From Chloroflexi bacterium RBG_13_51_18 (GTDB taxonomy: Bacteria; Chloroflexota; Dehalococcoidia; Dehalococcoidales; RBG-16-60-22): DNA of 13,738 nt. The translations under genes and the position numbers were made by a program. Shown one piece after another: positions 7,109 to 12,690 of the stretch; positions within the stretch are counted from its first letter, which is position 1; every line of letters starts with the position of its first letter. The notes beneath the pieces were generated by a model that had not been told where the DNA came from, searched no databases, and was given only the letters and a program-made list of their open reading frames with translations. Location of the stretch: NCBI GenBank assembly GCA_001796495.1, contig MGMR01000102.1, positions 1 through 13,738 on the forward strand, written 5' to 3'.

Positions 7109-7309
7109 ATGACGGTTGTAACTGTGGAAATGTGGGAAAATTATACTATCGACCAGAAAAGGCAGCTCGCTAAAGATATTACCAACGCGTTTGTGAAACT
7201 CGGCCTGTCACCGGAAAATGTCAATATTATTATGAGAGAAAATCCCAAGAGTTGCTGGGCGGTAAGCGGCAAGCTCTGCTCCGACTTCCGTATACCGGAA
7301 GGTGCTTAA
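7109..7309 (+). CDS. 4-oxalocrotonate tautomerase-family protein lacking the catalytic Pro-1
   Basis: 66-residue protein of the tautomerase (4-OT/MIF) superfamily, recognisable from VVTVEMWENYTIDQKRQLAKDI, then VKLGLSPENVNIIMRENPKSCWAVSGKLCSD, including the Arg and Trp of the usual xxIR...W..GGK region. The start at 7109 is fixed by AAGGAGG 5 nt upstream (7097-7103); a longer frame from 7016 overlaps the preceding gene and has no site. Active 4-OT members begin Met-Pro, and the processed N-terminal Pro is the general base. Here residue 2 is Thr (ACG against Pro CCG, one base apart), so classical tautomerase activity is not expected. Likely co-transcribed with the zinc-ribbon gene. Family assignment is firm; role unknown. 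Confidence 0.85.
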   Translation: MTVVTVEMWENYTIDQKRQLAKDITNAFVKLGLSPENVNIIMRENPKSCWAVSGKLCSDFRIPEGA

Positions 7310-7331
7310 ACAAATGTATTTTCTCGAAATA

Positions 7332-7343
7332 ACACCATGGTGT
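7332..7343. repeat. 12-bp perfect palindrome between tautomerase-like and nitroreductase genes
   Basis: ACACCATGGTGT reads identically on both strands. There is no loop and no T-run, so it is not a terminator. Size and symmetry would suit a dimeric DNA-binding protein, but it lies about 100 nt before the nitroreductase promoter and could be chance. Confidence 0.3.
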
Positions 7344-7439
7344 GTAGTTTTATACATGATTCACCTTTACTGTTTCGATTTTGCCGTATCGCCTGGTGCT
7401 TAAAATCGGCTATTTAGTTGCACTTTCTCCGAGAATGAA

Positions 7440-7468
7440 TTGAAATAATGCCTCCTTGCGTCTATAAT
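7440..7468 (+). promoter_or_regulatory. Sigma-70-type promoter of the nitroreductase gene
   Basis: TTGAAA (7440-7445), 17-nt spacer, perfect TATAAT (7463-7468). Predicted start near 7475, with AGGAGG at 7489-7494 and the ATG at 7500. Confidence 0.75.
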
Positions 7469-7499
7469 TGAGCAAACATTCTTGTCTTAGGAGGCTTCC

Positions 7500-8261
7500 A
7501 TGGACTACGTTAACTTTCTGGATTTTATCAAAAACAGGCGTACTATCCGCCGCTTTAAGCCCGACCCAATCCCCGATGATTACGTGGAAAAAATAATCGA
7601 GGCGGCACGCTGGGCTCCCTCCGGCTTTAACATGCAACCGTGGGAGTTTGTCGTTATTAAAGACAAGACCCTGAGAGATAGCATCGTCCAGTGGGTGCGG
7701 GAGTACCATAAGCTTACTCTAAAAGCGGAGAGCACCCGCGAACCATGGCAGCGCGTGCCCCACCTCCCCTCCAAAGATCCGGAAATGGACTACCGCATCG
7801 CCCCGGTCTTTATCCTGGTACTCGGTGATACTCGCACCCTGAAGGGATTGCCCATTTCCATGCGCTATGACGCCGAGCGCCGGCAGTCGATTTATATTTC
7901 CAGCTTGGCCGGTGCCTATCTCTATATGAGCCTTGCCGCCACGACCCTCGGTCTTGCCAACGAGTGGGTGTCATCGGTGGCGGTCGCTTATGCGCATTGT
8001 ATGACCAAAGACCTTCTCGGAATTCCGCCGGAGCTGGAAATTTACGATATGATGGCTCTCGGTTACCCTGCTTATAATCTTACCTCACGGAAGCTAATGA
8101 GGGACAAGGAAAAAATGATTCATCATGATTACTGCGGGGTCGATGATTTCCGCACGGACACGGAAGTTGACGATTTTATCAAACGGGCAAGGATATGGAC
8201 TACTGCCAATCACCGGCGGGGAGTTGATAAAAACATCGTTGGGGTGAGTGAAGGGATTTGA
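7500..8261 (+). CDS. Nitroreductase-family FMN-dependent oxidoreductase
   Basis: Cytoplasmic flavoprotein of the nitroreductase superfamily, which reduces nitroaromatics, quinones or related substrates with NAD(P)H. Motifs: FIKNRRTIRRFKPDPIP (FMN phosphate-binding RRTIRRF at 13-19), RWAPSGFNMQPWEFVVIKD (37-55), a central helix SLAGAYLYMSLAATTLGLANEW (135-156) and DMMALGYPAY (183-192). At 253 residues it is longer than the compact ~200-residue enzymes, with inserts around 60-100 and a C-terminal extension. The start has a strong AGGAGG 5 nt upstream and its own promoter. The last six codons and the stop (residues 248-253) lie inside a 22-bp exact copy of the tRNA-His 3' end, so the C-terminus was probably replaced by recombination. 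Substrate cannot be predicted; superfamily assignment is firm. Confidence 0.9.
   Translation: MDYVNFLDFIKNRRTIRRFKPDPIPDDYVEKIIEAARWAPSGFNMQPWEFVVIKDKTLRDSIVQWVREYHKLTLKAESTREPWQRVPHLPSKDPEMDYRIAPVFILVLGDTRTLKGLPISMRYDAERRQSIYISSLAGAYLYMSLAATTLGLANEWVSSVAVAYAHCMTKDLLGIPPELEIYDMMALGYPAYNLTSRKLMRDKEKMIHHDYCGVDDFRTDTEVDDFIKRARIWTTANHRRGVDKNIVGVSEGI
8240..8261. repeat. Duplicated tRNA-His 3' end (att-like direct repeat, copy 1)
   Basis: 22 bp identical to 8301-8322 in the same orientation, repeat starts 61 bp apart. It equals tRNA-His from T-loop position 55 to the CCA end, read on the opposite strand. This is the segment typically used as attachment site by tyrosine-recombinase integrative elements. 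Here it forms the 3' end of the nitroreductase gene. No integrase gene is visible. Confidence 0.7.
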
Positions 8262-8300
8262 TTACTCCCCTTGGTGAGGAGGAACAAATCGGGGTGGTTA

Positions 8301-8322
8301 TGGGGTGAGTGAAGGGATTTGA
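8301..8322. repeat. tRNA-His 3' end, att-like direct repeat copy 2
   Basis: The copy inside the functional tRNA-His gene, covering half of the T loop, the 3' strand of the T stem, the 3' acceptor strand, C73 and CCA. Only 39 bp separate it from copy 1. Confidence 0.7.
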
Positions 8323-8378
8323 ACCCTCGATCTCCAGGGCCACAACCTGGTGCCTTAAACCGCTAGGCTACACTCACC
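8301..8378 (-). tRNA. tRNA-His (anticodon GUG), with encoded G-1 and CCA
   Basis: Acceptor GTGAGTG pairs with CACTCAC. An extra 5' G (8378, G-1) faces C73 (8304), the histidine identity pair. Anticodon stem CCAGG/CCTGG closes loop TTGTGGC, giving anticodon GTG. T arm is GAGGG-TTCAAAT-CCCTT. The CCA end is encoded at 8303-8301. The terminal 22 nt are duplicated at 8240-8261. Confidence 0.97.
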
Positions 8379-8393
8379 ACGCCGAACTCTAAT

Positions 8394-8422
8394 ATTATAG
8401 CGGAAAAACATGTCCCCTTCAA
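8394..8422 (-). promoter_or_regulatory. Promoter of tRNA-His
   Basis: On the minus strand TTGAAG (8422-8417), 17-nt spacer, perfect TATAAT (8399-8394), about 16 nt before the tRNA 5' end. The -35 lies in the loop and first stem base of the terminator hairpin of the upstream gene. Confidence 0.7.
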
Positions 8423-8430
8423 TCGGGGAC
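8404..8430 (-). terminator. Intrinsic terminator of the dehalogenase-like gene
   Basis: On the minus strand, directly after the stop at 8432: stem GTCCCC / GGGGAC (8430-8425 and 8417-8412) with a 7-nt GATTGAA loop, then ATG and a run of five T (8408-8404). The stem is short but all paired, and its position 1 nt after the stop fits a terminator. Confidence 0.7.
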
Positions 8431-8431
8431 G

Positions 8432-9556
8432 TTATTTTTCCGGCGCTTTCACCACCCCGTCCACCTCCTCAAGGTCAAACCACCACTTGTATCTCTGGTC
8501 CTGCTTTCCGTAGCCCCAGGCGTCATCCATCTTCACGATTAGTTTGTCTAAAAACGGGGCTCTTTTTACCATATATCGGACGATGTCATGCGTCCAGCCC
8601 TCCGGCTTGTTCCACGGGCACACTTTAATGCACCGCCCGCACGCCGAGCCGTGGGGATTAGTCGTTCTGAATTTGCTGCACTGCGCCGCATCGAAGTGCC
8701 ATGTCTCGTAGCCGTTATACATCTCCTTGCCGCCACTGGGTATGGCGTTGGCATGGCATTCCACGGCGCATTTCAGGCATTTTTCACAAAACTCCTGCAG
8801 CCCGAAGTCGATTGGCTTGTCCGGCTCCAGCGGCAGGTCCGTAGTCACTATCGCCGCCTTAAAGCGCGTGCCCAGGAAAGGGTTCAGCACGATGCCCGCC
8901 CGGCTCATTTCCCCGATTCCCGCCAGCACCAGCAGCGGCGGTACCACCACCTGGTAGCTCATCGCGTGGTGCGCCCGCGCCGGGTATCCCAGCCGCCTTA
9001 TGTAATCGGCTATGATGCAGGAAATCAGCGCTGTATTTGAATAGCCGATGAAACTCTGCGACCCGGAAATCCAGTCGTCTCCGGTGGAACCCAGCATCGT
9101 TTCGTAGTTCTGGTCGACGACCAGGACGATGGCGTTTTTATGGTCGAGTTCGACTTCTTTCCCTGTCGCGTCGTGACTGTAAACGGCGTACTGCGGCAAA
9201 CGGCAGATGCCCACGATGTCCGACCGTAAAAAGTAACCCAGCTGTTTGATGTGTTGACTTAACGCCGATGGGTCGTCCGGCAGGGGAGCTTTGGTTTTGG
9301 CCACCTCCCCGTCCACTGCCTGCGCCAGCGGCGCCATCGTTTTAAAGAAAGCCGCCCCAAGCGGGAATTTCGGCACGAAGCGGGCCATTTCCCGTTGCGG
9401 TATCGGCCCCAGTTCCCCCCGCATCACCCGCCCGAAGCCGTGCTGCCTTTCATCGAACCGCTTCACGTTATCGGTAATTTTAATGGTGGGCTTGTCTACC
9501 CTTTTCAGCTTCTCCATCGGGTAGGGTCCCAGCTGCTTCTTGACGTTTTTCGCCAT
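8432..9556 (-). CDS. Reductive dehalogenase-family corrinoid/iron-sulfur protein without Tat signal
   Basis: Homologue of RdhA, the cobamide-dependent enzyme that removes halogen from organohalides. The opening VDKPTIKITDNVKRFDER (20-37) resembles the start of mature RdhA. ADYIRRLGYPARAH (183-196), LLVLAGIGEMSRAGIVLNP (208-226) and AAIVTTDLPLEPDKPIDFG (234-252) are the conserved core. Two ferredoxin-like 4Fe-4S sites follow: Cys257/260/263/267, and Cys293 with Cys306/309/313 (CGRCIKVCPWNKP). The first motif ends in Cys-His instead of Cys-Pro. At 374 residues it lacks the Tat leader (RRxFxK) of respiratory RdhA and the C-terminal reductase domain of the ~700-residue catabolic type, and no RdhB anchor gene is nearby, so it is probably cytoplasmic. 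AAGGGG lies upstream of the ATG. Downstream of the Smr gene by 31 nt. QueG-type epoxyqueuosine reductase is a distant relative but the RdhA core fits better. Substrate unknown. Confidence 0.87.
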   Translation of the reverse strand: MAKNVKKQLGPYPMEKLKRVDKPTIKITDNVKRFDERQHGFGRVMRGELGPIPQREMARFVPKFPLGAAFFKTMAPLAQAVDGEVAKTKAPLPDDPSALSQHIKQLGYFLRSDIVGICRLPQYAVYSHDATGKEVELDHKNAIVLVVDQNYETMLGSTGDDWISGSQSFIGYSNTALISCIIADYIRRLGYPARAHHAMSYQVVVPPLLVLAGIGEMSRAGIVLNPFLGTRFKAAIVTTDLPLEPDKPIDFGLQEFCEKCLKCAVECHANAIPSGGKEMYNGYETWHFDAAQCSKFRTTNPHGSACGRCIKVCPWNKPEGWTHDIVRYMVKRAPFLDKLIVKMDDAWGYGKQDQRYKWWFDLEEVDGVVKAPEK

Positions 9557-9587
9557 ATCGTATTTTCCCCTTTACGGTAACGACCTC

Positions 9588-9875
9588 TTACTTATCGCTG
9601 AACTCGACGATAGTCACCCCTTCTCCCCCCTCCCAGTTCTCCCCTGCCCGGAAGCTCTTCACCAGGGAGTGCCGCCCCAGTTCCCGCCGCACGGACAGCC
9701 GCAGTGTCCCGCTCCCTTTCCCGTGGATTACCTTCACCTGCTTCAAACCAGCCAGGTAGCTGTCGTGCAAAAAGCGTTCCAGCCTGGGCAATGCCTCTTC
9801 CACGGTCAGGTAGCGCAGCCGCAGTTCGTCGGGCTCCGGCGGCCCGGAATAATATTCTTGCTCTCTCGAAGCCAT
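9588..9875 (-). CDS. Stand-alone Smr-domain protein
   Basis: 95 residues, essentially one Smr (small MutS-related) domain as found at the C-terminus of MutS2, a DNA/RNA nuclease-type fold. Seen are the entry segment ELRLRYLTVEEALPRLERFLHDS (17-39), the HGKGSGTLR motif (51-59) and the closing SFRAGENWEGGEGVTIVEF (74-92). The usual LDLRG of the first strand is here RLRYL, so one conserved Asp is missing, while HGKGSG is intact. The ATG at 9875 has no clear ribosome site. A TTGTTT / TATTAT pair with 18-nt spacing upstream may be the promoter. It heads a likely two-gene unit with the dehalogenase-like gene. No MutS2 ATPase part precedes it. Confidence 0.85.
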   Translation of the reverse strand: MASREQEYYSGPPEPDELRLRYLTVEEALPRLERFLHDSYLAGLKQVKVIHGKGSGTLRLSVRRELGRHSLVKSFRAGENWEGGEGVTIVEFSDK

Positions 9876-10014
9876 CGTTACTTTTTATAATACTATCACC
9901 GCTGGTGAAAAAACAAAACCGGTGAACCGCTGAAATTTTTACGGACGACGGGATTGAAGAATATCAGTTCCGTTTGCCTTTCCCGCACGTATCTTTTAGA
10001 CTATCGGGAGGGCT

Positions 10015-10656
10015 ATGATTCGGTTACTGATTGAAGAACTGGGAGGCATCTGGCAGTTCCTGAAGAAGAACGGCCGCGAGACGGTTATCATCGTCTTTGC
10101 CACCTTTTTTCTCCTGATGCACGAGTACCGCCCTATCCAGAACGAGTGGCTAAGCGTATTCCTCTATTATGGGTTATTCCCGATACTGGTAATAATTATC
10201 GTCCTACGGAAGAATCCTCTGGATTTTGGGCTTAGATGGGGCCATCCTAAAATATGGGGTTTTCACGTCGTCGTAATCTGCATCATAGCGGCGGCCATTC
10301 TTTACGCGTCTTCTTTCAGCGCCGAGCTGCAGGGCTATTACCAGCAGACGGATTTCAGCCTGCTGAGTTATTTCCTGCTGAACTGCGTGAGTCTTTCCGC
10401 GCAGGAGTTTATGTACCGCGGCTTCCTGCTTTTCGGTCTGATGGATAAGTTCAAAGAGGGCAGTATCCTCTTTCAGACGATACCATTCGTGCTGCTGCAT
10501 TTGGGCAAGCCGGAACTGGAGACAATCAGCACTATAATTACAGGTATTTTATTCGGCTATGTGGCGTACCGGGGTAAGTCTTTCTGGCCGGCTTTTATCA
10601 TCCACCTGTTTATCAATGTGTTCTTCGTGGGGCTGATTAATTTAAGGTCGGGGTAA
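10015..10656 (+). CDS. CPBP-family (Rce1/Abi-like) intramembrane protease homologue with Gln in place of the catalytic Glu
   Basis: 213-residue polytopic membrane protein with about six hydrophobic segments. The three CPBP motifs are recognisable: AQEFMYRG (EExxxR position, residues 130-135), FVLLH (158-162) and HLFIN (197-201). In Rce1-type glutamate proteases the first Glu of EExxxR is the catalytic base; here it is Gln130, with Glu131, Arg135, His162, His197 and Asn201 kept. The protein may therefore be a non-proteolytic member or use a different base. ATG at 10015 has GGGAGGG just 2 nt upstream (core GGAG at 4 nt), which is tight but usable. It stands alone, divergent from the Smr gene. 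Bacterial members have been tied to bacteriocin self-immunity and to processing of membrane peptides; nothing here specifies a role. Confidence 0.8.
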   Translation: MIRLLIEELGGIWQFLKKNGRETVIIVFATFFLLMHEYRPIQNEWLSVFLYYGLFPILVIIIVLRKNPLDFGLRWGHPKIWGFHVVVICIIAAAILYASSFSAELQGYYQQTDFSLLSYFLLNCVSLSAQEFMYRGFLLFGLMDKFKEGSILFQTIPFVLLHLGKPELETISTIITGILFGYVAYRGKSFWPAFIIHLFINVFFVGLINLRSG

Positions 10657-10673
10657 AGGGGTTCTAAACAGGT

Positions 10674-10702
10674 TTGACAATCGGGTGCGAAAAGTATAGC
10701 AT
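10674..10702 (+). promoter_or_regulatory. Probable promoter of the Thr-rich lipoprotein gene
   Basis: Consensus -35 TTGACA (10674-10679), 17-nt spacer, TAGCAT (10697-10702). An inverted repeat CATTTG-CA-CAAATG (10700-10713) overlaps the end of the -10 and the start region, a place where a repressor could bind. The leader to the ATG at 10803 is about 90 nt. Confidence 0.5.
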
Positions 10703-10802
10703 TTGCACAAATGTCTCAATGAGCGAATTTCATTATCAACACAATCCGTATCTCCATCGGCAAGAGAATAGAGGCCGGTTTAACTAAGGAGGAAAAGGGA
10801 AT

Positions 10803-11510
10803 ATGAAAAACAGGTATCTGGCAGCCGGGCTTTGTATTCTTGTACTGATGCTGTGCGTGGTATCGGCCTGCGGAGGCGGCGGCAGCGCAACTACGTCTGC
10901 TACTACCGGTACAACTCCGACAACAACCACTTCGCCGACATCGACTCAAACTACGACATCCACTACCACGACGGGGAACTCATTAAGAGACATCCTGGGC
11001 TTAGGGGCGAATATGGAGTCGGTCAAGTACGACATGTCTATAACCATGACCGGGGAGGGAACAATCACGGCAACGATATGGCAGAAGAAGAACAAGATGA
11101 GAGAAGAGATGACCCTGGAAGGTATGACTGCCATTATAATTTTCGACATGGATGAAGGAGTTATGTATACTTACATGCCACCGCCGGTGAATATGGCTTA
11201 TAAAACGACGCTGGATTCGAACATGTTACCCGAAGGCAATGTGGGAGATACCAGCGCTATCATGGACTACCATCCAAATACCATCGGTACAACGTCCCTC
11301 GACGGGAAAGCCTGTACGATCATCGAATACGACATTCCGGGGGCAGGCAGTATGAAACAGTGGATATGGAACGACACTGGCTTTCCTCTTAAAACAGAGA
11401 TGACTTCAGGCGGTGTAAAGACTACAATCGAGTACAGAAACATAGATTTTTCCGACATTCCCGACAGCATGTTCGAGTTGCCAGAAGACGTCGAGATAAT
11501 ATCCATATAG
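10803..11510 (+). CDS. Secreted lipoprotein with Thr-rich linker and LolA/LppX-like domain
   Basis: 235 residues. The N-terminal signal peptide ends in lipobox Val-Ser-Ala-Cys23, followed by a Gly run and a Thr/Ser/Pro-rich linker (about 28-58) that would hold the folded part away from the membrane. The C-terminal domain has alternating strands (SVKYDMSITMTGEGTITATI, TAIIIFDMDEGVMYTYMP, CTIIEYDIP, KQWIWNDTGFPLKTEM, TIEYRNIDFSDIPDSMFELP), the pattern of LolA/LppX-like beta-sheet lipid carriers, in which the 'trp-x-x-x-x-gly-x-pro-leu-lys' strand is frequent. That fold is inferred, not proven. AAGGAGG lies 10 nt before the ATG. Lgt at 775 would modify Cys23. The role may be lipid or envelope binding. 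Confidence 0.82.
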   Translation: MKNRYLAAGLCILVLMLCVVSACGGGGSATTSATTGTTPTTTTSPTSTQTTTSTTTTGNSLRDILGLGANMESVKYDMSITMTGEGTITATIWQKKNKMREEMTLEGMTAIIIFDMDEGVMYTYMPPPVNMAYKTTLDSNMLPEGNVGDTSAIMDYHPNTIGTTSLDGKACTIIEYDIPGAGSMKQWIWNDTGFPLKTEMTSGGVKTTIEYRNIDFSDIPDSMFELPEDVEIISI

Positions 11511-11786
11511 CAGGCCGGCAGCTTTCCAGAAAGCCGGAAGTACATCGGGGGGTGAAAAGAGGTTATACCTTACCCCCTTTCCAAACATGAGACTTTTTAA
11601 CAAGGAGATCAAGATGTTTGGAGAGGGGGATTTTTTTAGAGGGGGCTGGCGCCCCTCTCGACGGACTATACTCTGCGGGGAGGAGTGATAAAAAAGCTTC
11701 TTTGTAGCTGATAATTAGATAGGAGTATTGTATAAATATAGGCCTAAACCATGCTCAAGTAGCGACCAGGTGGCGAGGAATACTAA
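11511..11786. other. Structured, G/C-run-rich intergenic region between the two lipoprotein genes
   Basis: 276 bp without a convincing gene. It holds a GCTTT-CCAG-AAAGC hairpin just after the first lipoprotein stop; a second stem of GGGGGTGA with TTACCCCC near 11550-11575; and two purine tracts, GAGAGGGG (11621-11628) and AGAGGGG (11638-11644), that compete for the same CCCCTCTC (11652-11659), with a run of seven T between them. A 24-codon frame with a ribosome site (11614-11688) lies over these tracts and is doubtful. TATAAA at 11731-11736 and GAGGAA at 11775-11780 precede the second lipoprotein gene. Confidence 0.5.
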
Positions 11787-12671
11787 ATGAGTTTAAAAAT
11801 ATTATTATTAGTTTTGGTTATTAACGTGTTTTTACTTGGCGCCTGTTCCGCACCCAAACCTATTCAAGGTGTACCGGATACAAGCGCTTCCGCGATAACA
11901 TTACCACCACCCAGCATGGAAGGGATAAACACGCACAACCATGTATTTGGGACAGATGCCGACCCCGATATTATCACGCTTGGACCCAAATACGGCACCA
12001 ATCCCGATTGGCCGCCGTACCCCAATAAGTATGGCATGGAATTCGAACTGGAACACGGGACACCCGTTCTCGCGCCAATCGATATGGTATTGATAGGTTT
12101 TAGTAACAGAAATGCCGAACGCCGGACTCGAGGGGAACAAGTAGACACCCCCTACAATGATTTAATGCTCTGCTTCGAGTCGGCAAGCCCCGATTGGCCG
12201 GGTATGATAATAGTTGTCTATCATTTAGTGTCATCACCTTTATTGCTCGGCCACAATGTAAACCCGGATTGCGGCGAATGCGAAGAATGGGGAGACCGGA
12301 CACAAGCCCGGGGACACTTATACTTTGATACTAATGACTACGAGGTCTCCAACGAGGACGATGCAGACAAGTGCGAACCGCTCATCGGGCGCACGGTGAA
12401 ACGCGGTGAAGTGATTGGATATGCCGGCAGTGTTGGTACTCACTCTATGGCTGCCTTTTGTTTCAAAGTATCACATACATCAGAAAATCCTACCGTTGAA
12501 AGGGGAAACCGCTATCTGCACTGGGTGCAGCCGGGCACGTTTTTTTACTGGAAATGTTACACTCCAGAGTCGGATTTTCCCAGCGGGGTGCTGGCTTATC
12601 CCTTTGAATGGGAAGGGTATCAGCTGCCTGCCGAACAACGGGATGTTGATTTTAAGTATGATGCAAATTGA
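11787..12671 (+). CDS. Lipoprotein with a degenerate M23/LytM-like domain
   Basis: 294 residues. Signal peptide with lipobox Leu-Gly-Ala-Cys20, then a Pro/Ser/Thr-rich stretch. The rest follows the order of an M23 (LytM) peptidase: KYGMEFELEHGTPVLAPID (81-99, equivalent to HxGxD....GTPVxAPxxG), VVYHL (143-147, the YxHL strand), VKRGEVIGYAGSVG (204-217, the VxxGqxIGxxGxTG turn) and AFCFKV (223-228, the HLHFEV strand). The zinc ligands are replaced: HxxxD is Lys81...Glu85 and HxH is Ala/Cys, while His146 remains. It is probably a non-catalytic binding protein; the fold assignment is by pattern only. Several cysteines (129, 162, 165, 196, 225) could form disulfides outside the cell. GAGGAA lies 6 nt before the ATG. 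Base composition is more AT-rich than the neighbours. Confidence 0.75.
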   Translation: MSLKILLLVLVINVFLLGACSAPKPIQGVPDTSASAITLPPPSMEGINTHNHVFGTDADPDIITLGPKYGTNPDWPPYPNKYGMEFELEHGTPVLAPIDMVLIGFSNRNAERRTRGEQVDTPYNDLMLCFESASPDWPGMIIVVYHLVSSPLLLGHNVNPDCGECEEWGDRTQARGHLYFDTNDYEVSNEDDADKCEPLIGRTVKRGEVIGYAGSVGTHSMAAFCFKVSHTSENPTVERGNRYLHWVQPGTFFYWKCYTPESDFPSGVLAYPFEWEGYQLPAEQRDVDFKYDAN

Positions 12672-12690
12672 GAAAAGCTGAGTCTTGCCC

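Noticed and set aside
8244..8270. Hairpin at the nitroreductase stop as a terminator
   Set aside because: Pairing needs a bulge and a 14-nt loop, and no T-run follows.
9974..10002. TTGCCT/TAGACT pair as promoter of the CPBP gene
   Set aside because: Spacing is 17 nt, but transcription would start inside the ribosome binding site, leaving almost no leader; not strong enough to list.
11614..11688. 24-codon open frame with an AAGGAG ribosome site between the lipoprotein genes
   Set aside because: It lies over G-run and T-run repeats, has no recognisable protein character, and ends in low-complexity sequence; the ribosome site could be chance.
12672..12690. Bidirectional terminator between the lipoprotein gene and uvrA
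   Set aside because: The 19-bp gap contains no inverted repeat.
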